From NCBI GenBank assembly GCA_000482145.1, contig AUXH01000054.1, forward strand, positions 1 to 53,189: a stretch of 53,189 nt of DNA, read 5' to 3'. The notes under the pieces are model-generated. The model searched no databases. It had not been told where the DNA came from and saw only the letters and a list, made by a program, of their open reading frames with translations. Shown here one piece after another: positions 47,201 through 53,189 of this stretch. Numbering within the stretch: position 1 is the first letter of the stretch; each line of letters opens with the position of its first letter. The translations under genes were made by a program, and so were the position numbers. The DNA comes from Strigomonas culicis. Taxonomy: Eukaryota > Euglenozoa > Kinetoplastea > Trypanosomatida > Trypanosomatidae.

Positions 47201-48734
47201 GCGTGAAGACGCCAAGGGGCGACGCGGCGGTCGGGCGCTGGTCCGAGCGGCGCTCTGCAGGGTCGCGCAGGGAGCCGTCGGCGGCGGACGATGACGCGCT
47301 CCCCTGGTGCCGCCGGTGGCGGCGGCTCCCGCTGCTCTTGGCACCGTGCCGTCGGTGGGTCTCCACCGACGGCTGCGGAAGCACGCGCGGCGGCTCCATG
47401 GCCACCACGTCCGGCACTGGCGGCGGGAGCAACAGCGGGGCCGGTGGGCCTTCCGCCACGGCCGGCGCCGCCGCTTGATACACGGCGGAGGAGGACGGGG
47501 AGGGTCTCAGCAGGTCGAGCGACGGTCCGTGGGGGGTGAGCCGCGCACCCTCCGGCACGGCGGACGGCTCACCCGGCGCCACCGCCGGTGGCGCCGGGGG
47601 TGGGGACGGCACGGCCGCGTCACGCGCGGGGCCCAGGCCCGGCACGGGGGGCGGCAGCGGCGGTGGCGGGTGCGCGGACAGGTGCCACGGCGTCGGCTGC
47701 GCCGTGGCGGCGGCGGAGGGCGGCGCCACCACGGCGGTGAGCGGCACGGGCAGCATCGAGAGATTGCTACTGCAGTCCACCGACGACGACGCCGGCGCGA
47801 CGGAGGAGAGCGACTGGTCCATCGTGGGCGCGGACGGCGCCTCCCGCACGGGCGCCGCATCGGCCGTGGGCGCGACGGGGGACGTGAGGGACTCCCCGGG
47901 CCTCCGCTGCGCGTTGGGCGGCGGCGCGGGCACCGGCAGCAGGGAGTGCGGGGAGGCCATGTGCGCCAGCGCGTTTCGCTCCATCTCCCCCGGCAGCAGG
48001 AGGTCCTTGCCGCGGGTGCTCAGCGGCGCGGAGGGAAAGGCCATCGGCACTTGGGTGTGGGAGCTGACGGACGGTGGGCCGCCGCGCGGCGTGCCGCCAG
48101 TAAACTGCATGGTGTGCGAGCTGAAGAGCTGGTCGATGCTCGCCGGGGTGTCGACCGCCACGGCGCTCGCCGGTGAGTGGTGCGCTTGCGTCGTTTCGAC
48201 CGGCGGTGGCTGCAGCGGCTCCTCCGGCGCAGGGGTCAGGTCGTGCCGCTCGACAGACCCGTGGGAGCCGCCGTGGCTGGACCGCGTCGTGGTGGAGTGG
48301 ACGGAGAGTCTGCCCGTCGCGGAGCCGGGCACCAGCAGGGCGTTGCTCTCGATGAGTCGGCCGGAGCCGCTGCTCCTGCAGCTCATCTCCGCGTCGAGCG
48401 GCGTGGTGTGCACCGGCGACGCAGCGAGGGAGTGCGTGTCGGGGGGTATAAACGGCAGGTTCATGAGCGGAAAGCTGTAGCTGGGCGAACAGGGGGCGGG
48501 CGGGGTGCCCGGCGCCGGCTGCTCGTCCGCGTACACCATGTCCTTGCTGTGGTGCATCACGCGGAAGGCGCTGTAGTAGCCGCCGCTGGGAATGGAGCTG
48601 CTGAAACCGACGGGCATCGCGGCCATCTCCGGTGGGGGTGGGACGCTGCTCAACTGCACGGGCGAGGCGCAGCTCGTCGAGGAGCGAGATGGCAGCTGCG
48701 GGGCATTGTACTTTTTGAGCGAGTTATCATCCAT
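44247..48734 (-). CDS. Large proline-rich protein with C-terminal four-span membrane domain
   Basis: A 1495-residue protein I do not recognise. Residues about 1-480 are low complexity, rich in P, S, A and T, and probably disordered. A conserved-looking charged part follows (about 500-800; SDIKRIAATSTYSFDELDAYTLLLQPVQGKSLDAYEPV and later LLALSFCLFGTVAYGNDLTAA). A lysine/arginine/glutamate-rich helix lies at about 840-900 (RRLARKEHRRQEVRKALQRKEDERRREAQ). Four hydrophobic segments lie near residues 975, 1055, 1095 and 1165 (FSLLSLAFGLALIIF, LTFAQLVFGVLMVFF, LLQVAHVLLTMGMVGF, LALAVLFMVFNVFLFFLSF), with a cysteine-containing loop between the last two (CHFHARRAPFHCDAF-like). A basic and low-complexity C-terminal tail follows. 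The loop cysteines recall tetraspanin-type architecture, but this is only a topology resemblance. It may be a surface or flagellar-membrane protein. Confidence 0.7.
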   Translation of the reverse strand: MDDNSLKKYNAPQLPSRSSTSCASPVQLSSVPPPPEMAAMPVGFSSSIPSGGYYSAFRVMHHSKDMVYADEQPAPGTPPAPCSPSYSFPLMNLPFIPPDTHSLAASPVHTTPLDAEMSCRSSGSGRLIESNALLVPGSATGRLSVHSTTTRSSHGGSHGSVERHDLTPAPEEPLQPPPVETTQAHHSPASAVAVDTPASIDQLFSSHTMQFTGGTPRGGPPSVSSHTQVPMAFPSAPLSTRGKDLLLPGEMERNALAHMASPHSLLPVPAPPPNAQRRPGESLTSPVAPTADAAPVREAPSAPTMDQSLSSVAPASSSVDCSSNLSMLPVPLTAVVAPPSAAATAQPTPWHLSAHPPPPLPPPVPGLGPARDAAVPSPPPAPPAVAPGEPSAVPEGARLTPHGPSLDLLRPSPSSSAVYQAAAPAVAEGPPAPLLLPPPVPDVVAMEPPRVLPQPSVETHRRHGAKSSGSRRHRRHQGSASSSAADGSLRDPAERRSDQRPTAASPLGVFTPLVVQHDYVKSDIKRIAATSTYSFDELDAYTLLLQPVQGKSLDAYEPVPAVRERYRQFSEVQPLRIRKEKRTKDHRRRVKMALDSSRHDTQKSDENTVNGADEVDERRLSDVREITVEDFSDSLISYDNILLALSFCLFGTVAYGNDLTAAAAANFRRVYEEHLQRDMQKKKDEVGQSNKGKAGKEDSPSIGSLMGSAADSNACAKPVAAGKQPVLRISAVSLFRWLNEIGVDVLVTSTDRTAGTSFCAKRRDVPRNGLQMDAVPPLAAAATASRPDAASGEPEDGAEAAGAASSLSQPPSALCDKRLLVALEFDRKRMMWSPITIGRPIRETAAAVHRQRRLARKEHRRQEVRKALQRKEDERRREAQAVIDCKYEAWRERCKQKNAMWMDLQEAAYANSGEEVKRAVAVQSTPVYVGDTSSGDSVGNVLPFANMHYPTIVQTDFGLGPVLAQSMNRHLGTRPKLLGLVGFSLLSLAFGLALIIFSSATLTSCVANATEAQCLSDAELSASTCALNMHQQTYASTITKRYLYGRPVAPGTAAVVAVTLTFAQLVFGVLMVFFATRSLAVGSQSPRFFYLLQVAHVLLTMGMVGFSCYALYCFHARRAPFHCDAFYPYDRQQCQSLVDQCSGVVYQVQERATSPHTSLALAVLFMVFNVFLFFLSFVPNLPSKKVRAKLTPAAADTNAFRKSDYAPDGLRPAQRQQLDEHLSGQLHREVRRSVKHKDKSLTHSITIGEMMKANREQSILRMELGKKKLKSRWKSYHRKRRAQAPSLGYMQVQGDADSFSELAPDAERAVPLAPDLLLKVGHISAALTARGGGSPLAAAGSPLARRPRGVGDGEADAAVTFAVDTAGARHLSVHDATGPASAMRRTSYSAGISAAGERTSQRESLTLQRRMSAFAAAPAFTFPEATATVMAALGRAAAERRTTTPNTEGPRLNPFVTTTTSDRIQRKNLMELEPQIRAIAERLAKKDAPASAKAT

Positions 48735-49200
48735 GTTTTTTTTTTTCGCGAAGAGAGTTGTATTGTAGTATTCTAGAAAATAAAAATAAAAAGAGAATGC
48801 TACAAATCTAATGTATATGTAGAAAGGTGAAATGTACAGTCTTGCTTTGTGCTTTATTCAGACGGCGTGTAGAAGAAGAAAAAGGGAAACATAATTTATC
48901 AATTATTAGACACTCTCTTTCTAGACAAGAAGTGTAACTACATGCTGAGTCTTCATTCTTGTCCTGGACACTCTATCTATCTATTTTTTTTTGTCCCCAG
49001 TTCGCCACAAATGATGTATGTGTGTTTGCGCGTGTAGGCGTGCATACTCTATTTCAGAAAGCGGCAAGTACACCAGTATATAAACTTGACTTTTGTTGAT
49101 TCCGTGATGTTATGAGAGATGGTGTGTGTGTGTGTGTGTGTGCGTGCGTGCGCACATGTGCGTTTACAATGGTCGTGACCACGCGCTAGACCTCCTCCCT
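48735..49200. other. Intergenic spacer with GT microsatellite
   Basis: Leader of the four-span protein and 3' UTR of the BART gene. A GT run lies at 49122-49142. No gene was recognised. Confidence 0.6.
49122..49142. repeat. GT dinucleotide microsatellite
   Basis: Uninterrupted GT repeat on the plus strand, continuing as imperfect TGCG repeats. It reads as CA in the transcript, about 60 nt downstream of the BART gene stop. Confidence 0.9.
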
Positions 49201-49683
49201 TCAACTGTTGAAGGTACCGGTGCCGACAAGGTCGGTGTAGTCCATCGCCAGTTCGCAGAAGTCGTTGAAGTCGAGCGCCGCGGCAATGTAGGCGGTGCAC
49301 AGGTACCGCACCGCGCCCTCCGGGGTCGCCCATTCTTCCATCACCGCCGCCGCCAGGTCCTCGAGGGACACCGGCTGCTGCTGGCCGGCCGTCTCCCTTT
49401 CCATGAACCCCATCAACATCTCCTCGATCATTTCGGCATACCGCTTGTAAAGACTGAACGCCTCTAGGCCCTCTCTGGTATCCGTGTTGAAGCTGTAGCC
49501 CGGCTTCTCTTCGCCCTTGTCCGTCGCATCGCGCTGCCACGTCTCCTCCACGATGGTCACCATTGCCTGGAGGTACGCCTGCTCCTTCTCCATGAAGGCA
49601 CGGATGCTGTCCGTCTGCGCACCCTCAGCAAAGAAGAGATCTAGCCGCTCTAGCAGAGTTCCTGGTGTACCTGGCTTTGCCAT
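49201..49683 (-). CDS. BART-domain protein (ARL2-binding/CFAP36 type)
   Basis: A 160-residue protein from ATG 49683; the frame is open further upstream, but the AG at 49732-49731 that follows the polypyrimidine tract makes this the first ATG in the message. It is all helical, with the BART order: LLERLDLFFAEGAQTDSIRAFMEKE, then LEAFSLYKRYAEMIEEMLMGFM, and the closing AYIAAALDFNDFCELAMDYTDLV. In ARL2BP and CFAP36 these helices form a groove that binds the GTPase ARL2 or ARL3, acting in ciliary cargo release and tubulin biogenesis. The F.......DF..F...M.DY ending is the strongest feature. The exact subfamily is not clear. Confidence 0.7.
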   Translation of the reverse strand: MAKPGTPGTLLERLDLFFAEGAQTDSIRAFMEKEQAYLQAMVTIVEETWQRDATDKGEEKPGYSFNTDTREGLEAFSLYKRYAEMIEEMLMGFMERETAGQQQPVSLEDLAAAVMEEWATPEGAVRYLCTAYIAAALDFNDFCELAMDYTDLVGTGTFNS

Positions 49684-50145
49684 GGCTGCAAGTTTAACTG
49701 TGGCGATGGAGAGGACTGATTTATTTACTCCTAGCACGTAAGATGACGGAGGACAAACCGAATAAAAGTGACATGGGAAGTGAGAGAAGGAGAGAGAGAG
49801 AGAGAGACACGTGGAAGATAGCGAGCTAAACAAAAAAGGTAGTAACAATGAGAAAGGGGTGTATGTACAACAGTGCGATACGCACAGATGTAAGAGAGTA
49901 CGTTTATCTTCGTGGATAAAAGAACATATATGGATATACTTGTTTTCACAAGGGGAGCAAATGAGTATGAAAAGACATTTTACCTTCCCTTTTTAATATG
50001 TTTTTTTCTTTTTTTCTCTTACTTTTCTTTTAAGATGAATTAGAAATTAGTAAAAAACGACAAGACCAACGGACAACCGTTGTCTTTTTGTCATAATATA
50101 TCGGATAGAAGGAACACAAAAGAAGGAAGAAATGGTCGAATTGTG
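49684..50145. other. Intergenic spacer with polypyrimidine tract
   Basis: Leader of the BART gene, with a splice signal at 49731-49808, and the 3' UTR of p23. T-rich runs lie near 49985-50035. No gene was recognised. Confidence 0.55.
49731..49808 (-). promoter_or_regulatory. Predicted trans-splice acceptor of the BART gene
   Basis: Purine-rich plus-strand tract at 49776-49808 (a C/T tract in the transcript). The first AG after it is at 49732-49731, 48 nt before ATG 49683. It fixes that ATG as the start. Predicted from pattern. Confidence 0.55.
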
Positions 50146-50754
50146 TTACTGATCCAAGTCCTTCAGCGCGTCCTCCGCCTCGGGGCCCTCCTCTCCCTCA
50201 TCGTCGTCCGAGTCGTCCTCACCCATGCCGCCCATACCCGGCATGCCGCCCATACCGGCAAGCGCCGACATGTCAGGCATGCCGCCCATGCCGCCCATAC
50301 CCGGCATGCCGCCCATGCCGCCCATGCCGCCGAGCATGGAGCTGAGGTCGCCGTAGCCGCCAAAGTCGTTGGGCACGCTGCTCTTCTCCTCGGTGTCATC
50401 CTCATCCTTCCAGAGGTTCCAGTCGGCGGACAGCCAGTTCTTCGTCTGCTTGATGGGCTCCGCGGTCAGCTTGTTCCAGTACCCGGCGTCCTTCTTGATG
50501 GCGCAGATCTGCACGCACAGCCCGAGCACCTTGAAGGTGCTGGACTCGGGCACGATGGCCTCGTGCAGGTTGATTTCATCCTTGAGGTCCTTCGTGGGCT
50601 CACCGCCCTGCTTCACGATGCCCTCCTTGGCGATGAGCGTGATCTTCTTCTCCTCGAAGTGCACCTCCACATCCTTGGCGTTGATGATGTCGATGGTGAT
50701 GAAGAGGCGGTCGTCGCGCTCAGCCCACTTGGTCTGCAAATGTGCGCTGGACAT
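50146..50754 (-). CDS. p23: p23 (Sba1-type) Hsp90 co-chaperone
   Basis: A 202-residue protein. Residues 1-115 are a CS domain: TKWAERDDRLFITIDI, DVEVHFEEKKITLIAKEG and the diagnostic YWNKLTAEPIK..KNWLSADWNLWKDEDD, the WxRLTKE...WLKVDFDKWxDEDD region through which p23 contacts the closed Hsp90 dimer. After it comes a low-complexity tail of about 55 residues with repeated GGM, GGMP and GMGGMP units (DNA repeats near 50222-50336), ending in an acidic EDDSDDDEGEEGPEAED. Such G/M-rich tails occur in other chaperones of these organisms. p23 stabilises the ATP-bound Hsp90 complex in the cytosol. It is the second Hsp90 co-chaperone in this window besides cyclophilin-40. Confidence 0.93.
   Translation of the reverse strand: MSSAHLQTKWAERDDRLFITIDIINAKDVEVHFEEKKITLIAKEGIVKQGGEPTKDLKDEINLHEAIVPESSTFKVLGLCVQICAIKKDAGYWNKLTAEPIKQTKNWLSADWNLWKDEDDTEEKSSVPNDFGGYGDLSSMLGGMGGMGGMPGMGGMGGMPDMSALAGMGGMPGMGGMGEDDSDDDEGEEGPEAEDALKDLDQ
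50222..50336 (-). repeat. p23: Coding minisatellite in p23 (GMGGMP-type units)
   Basis: Short DNA repeats of the type CCGCCCATGCCG and CCGCCCATACCCGGCATG encode the glycine/methionine-rich tail of p23. The repeats are imperfect and in frame, so repeat number can vary without breaking the gene. Confidence 0.85.
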
Positions 50755-50986
50755 GGTTCTAGTGGTGGTCGTGTAGGTCGGTGGTGCGGTGTGGAATCTA
50801 GCATTGGAAGAACGTAAAGCAAAAAATGAGAAAAAAGAGAGGAGACAAGTAAAGTGTAAAGGGTGCTTGTCGAGAAGTACTCAAACACCAACAGTGTACA
50901 CGGCGTGGATTTCCAACGCGGATGCGAGCTGCAATGAGCGAAATCGGTATGGTATTACGAGTTTATTATTCTAACAACACGACTGC

Positions 50987-51018
<32 letters not shown>

Positions 51019-51113
51019 ATGTTCAAATGCTCAAAACAAATACACACACACACACATACACACAACAGAGCGTCGCCATTATGGTTCGCTCCTTTCCTTC
51101 TCTACAACAGTTT
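50755..51113. other. Intergenic spacer with TA and CA microsatellites
   Basis: Leader of p23 and 3' UTR of SmF. A TA run at 50992-51018 and a CA run at 51041-51064. Purine-rich plus strand at 50800-50865 fits a polypyrimidine tract. No gene was recognised. Confidence 0.6.
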
Positions 51114-51332
51114 CTATCCTTGGCGAATGTACAGGATGTTGTTATGGCGCAGCAGCATTTCGCCGAGTATCGTATCATCCTTCGCCTTCTCTACCGCATC
51201 CTTCATTTGCAAGTTGAAGAAGTCGTCGCAGCTGAGTAAGGTGCCCTCGTACACGGCGCCCCATTTTGTCTTCACCGATATTGACTGTCCGATGAGGCTG
51301 TGGAGGAAGGCAGCAGGAACGTTTTCATCCAT
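51114..51332 (-). CDS. SmF: Spliceosomal Sm protein F
   Basis: A 72-residue Sm-fold protein. The Sm1 motif reads [31 protein letters not shown] and the Sm2 motif reads [20 protein letters not shown] and the LG.VLIR.NNVLYIR ending match SmF rather than LSm6. SmF is part of the heptameric Sm ring on the U1, U2, U4 and U5 snRNAs and on the spliced-leader RNA, so it acts in cis- and trans-splicing. Replacement of the usual DGYMN by DDFFN is a lineage feature. No other domain is present. It is the first gene of the transcription unit in this window if transcription enters from the right. Confidence 0.9.
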   Translation of the reverse strand: MDENVPAAFLHSLIGQSISVKTKWGAVYEGTLLSCDDFFNLQMKDAVEKAKDDTILGEMLLRHNNILYIRQG

Positions 51333-53189
51333 TGGCAGGGCAGAGACACACCTGTGCAGGAGCGCGTGGAAGTGGATCTGATGTTAACCCGACGGTTATC
51401 TTGTTAATAGCGCACTTTGTTTTCACAGGAAAAGAGAAGAGAGGGACAGATGAGAGAGAAGAGAGAGAGAGGTCTTTCGAGGGGAAGTTATGTGAGAGCA
51501 AATTGACGCATACACACAACAAAAAAAGCCACAAAAAAAAAAGGGTGTGCACATAGTGGCAGTGCACCTACATCTCCAAACCGTGCCCCAAAGCGGAAGA
51601 CACACGGCGGCAATTAAGAGTGCTCAAAGCATAGAAATAAAAACACACTAATCACATCATGCTTTTTCCTTTGTGATATTGAAAAGAAAAGTGAAAGTGA
51701 TACAATTGATAATCACGGGTTGCTTCTACCGTGCAAATATGCACCACACCCTTCACATGTATATAGATATGAATATACACTCATACAACGATTTTTGTTC
51801 AAAACTATATGTGTAACCGGAAAAGAACAGACAGAAAAAGACACCGTAAAAACAATAATAGCAACACTAAGATTATTTGAACCAGTGTCCACAACAAAAA
51901 ACAAGAATATTGATAGTAACGAGGAAGCAAATATCAACAGAAAAGAAAAAAAAGGGAAAAAACTGCTTTTTTTGTTTTTGGACGAGACAATGGCTTTAAT
52001 GCCACTTGGGTGCGGAAGTGAAAACAATAAACTATATATAATGTCCCTTTTGCATCATGCACGCACAAAGACATAAACAACAAAATAAAATCGATACACC
52101 ATGGAAAAGCAAACAAATTATATATAGACTGCAAAAGGCAAGAAAACAGAAAAAGGGAGTGTACAAAGGAATACAAATACCTACATAAGCGGTAATACTC
52201 ACCATGTAGTGTTCTCTTGCTATAATTCACTTTAAAAAAATCACCCACTATGAAACATGATGTAAAAAAAAGGAAAATAAAAGAGAATCTAAACTAAGAA
52301 GTAAACAGCGTGGAGATTGTGAAGGGAAGAGGGAGTATGTGTTTCGGTTAACTATACTCCGAGTAAACGTTAATGTGTTAAGACTACAAAGAAGAACGTA
52401 TAGTTTTTCCATTCTCATTCTTCTTTCACCTCTACAATGGTTGCTTTTGTGTTCCATGACAATGAACAGAAAGTTCAAGAACATAGAAGAAGAGGAGAGC
52501 TAGACACACACAACAACATGAGAACAGTAATAAAGATAAAACAATGAAGAATAAACGAAAGGGAAATATGAATACATGTATATACAAGAAAAAACAAAAC
52601 AAAACAAAGAAACAACAACAACGGCAAAAAACAAAAACTACAACTAGTATACGGAAATCAAGAAAACAAAGTTTGTAATAATGCAATCCTTGACGAATTG
52701 CTATATTTTAATAAATACTACAAACAACTGAGAATCAACATTAATAATAATTGTGAAGGGTTAGAATCATGTTTGGTATACGTAAGAATAGTTGTCAAGA
52801 TACATATTATTATCAGTAGAATAATGAAAAAAAAAAACAAGATAACAATATGTCTTTACGACACTTGTAAACAACTAACTGCAAACACTGAATAACCCTT
52901 TCCCTATTAAGAAACTATTCTGGCGTATAGAGTTTTTTTTTTCTACACAGGTTATTATTATTAAAAAAAAAAAGCTACCTTGTGCATGTACATAAGATAG
53001 TAACATCATATAAACAAACTAAATTATAAAACTGATGAAAAAAAAACGACTTCTACGTGAATATATATATTTATGCATATGTTCAACACTTGTTTCTGTT
53101 GCAGATAACTGTATCACCTTCACATCATAAGAAGTATATATATATAAAAAACACGCACCACAAAATTAAAAAAAAGAAAAAAAAAGAAA
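51333..53189. other. AT-rich terminal desert
   Basis: About 1.86 kb with no recognisable gene on either strand. It is AT-rich with A and T tracts and many short, low-complexity open frames (for example at 51713-52027, 51934-52248, 52248-52484 and 52432-52686, all minus), which read as hydrophobic or K/N-rich noise. Beyond the leader of SmF it may be a long 3' UTR, a strand-switch or initiation region, or simply a long spacer cut by the window edge. Confidence 0.5.

Noticed and set aside
51934..52686. Several minus-strand frames of 78-104 residues in the right-hand desert
   Set aside because: Low-complexity, phenylalanine/leucine/serine-rich translations of A-rich DNA, with no domain and no clear splice signal or GC shift.

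Overview
This window is nuclear DNA of a kinetoplastid protist, most likely a trypanosomatid. About 30 intron-less protein genes lie head to tail on the minus strand, with no strand switch. GC-rich, densely packed ORFs alternate with AT-rich spacers full of poly-A, poly-T, TA and GA tracts. Purine-rich tracts on the plus strand, which are polypyrimidine tracts in the transcript, sit just upstream of most start codons, as expected for trans-splicing within one polycistronic unit transcribed from right to left. Stop codons are standard. The genus cannot be fixed from sequence alone. No tRNA, rRNA, snRNA, CRISPR array, insertion sequence or transposon ORF was recognised.

Layout from left to right, which is downstream to upstream in transcription. 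0.2-8.4 kb: a SCAMP-like membrane protein, an unknown multispan protein, cyclophilin-40, a small DUF1761-like membrane protein, glycine cleavage H protein and an ER Hsp110/GRP170-type chaperone. 8.4-12.8 kb: an unusual AT-rich stretch holding one divergent kinesin between two deserts of about 1.5 kb each, the right one containing a ~0.7 kb extremely GC-rich non-coding island. 12.8-24.4 kb: PACRG, katanin p80 (split by a frameshift), SNAP50, a dual-specificity phosphatase, Cgr1, Sec63, a small tail-anchored protein, a pseudokinase, and a YiiX/C92-like fold that seems to lack its catalytic residues. 24.8-36.9 kb: a coiled-coil protein, phosphatidylserine decarboxylase, an Oxa1/YidC-type insertase, a CLEC16A homologue, a large beta-propeller-like protein, Mpo1 and a LAMTOR2-like roadblock protein. 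37.4-41.7 kb: a 1451-residue protein built wholly of tandem SET-like modules. 42.5-51.3 kb: a mitochondrial-type single-span protein, APC11, a 1495-residue proline-rich four-span protein, a BART-domain protein, p23 and SmF. 51.3-53.2 kb: an AT-rich desert.

Neighbours in such units are not usually functionally linked. Some themes do recur: Hsp90/Hsp70 co-chaperones (Cyp40, p23, GRP170, Sec63), cilium and microtubule functions (PACRG, katanin p80, kinesin, BART protein), and mitochondrial membrane biogenesis (PSD, Oxa1-like). The most unusual object is the five-unit, ten-module SET-like array: full modules with SET and post-SET motifs alternate with degenerate ones. The other two items most worth following are the GC-rich island and a pair of strong hairpins between Mpo1 and the propeller gene.
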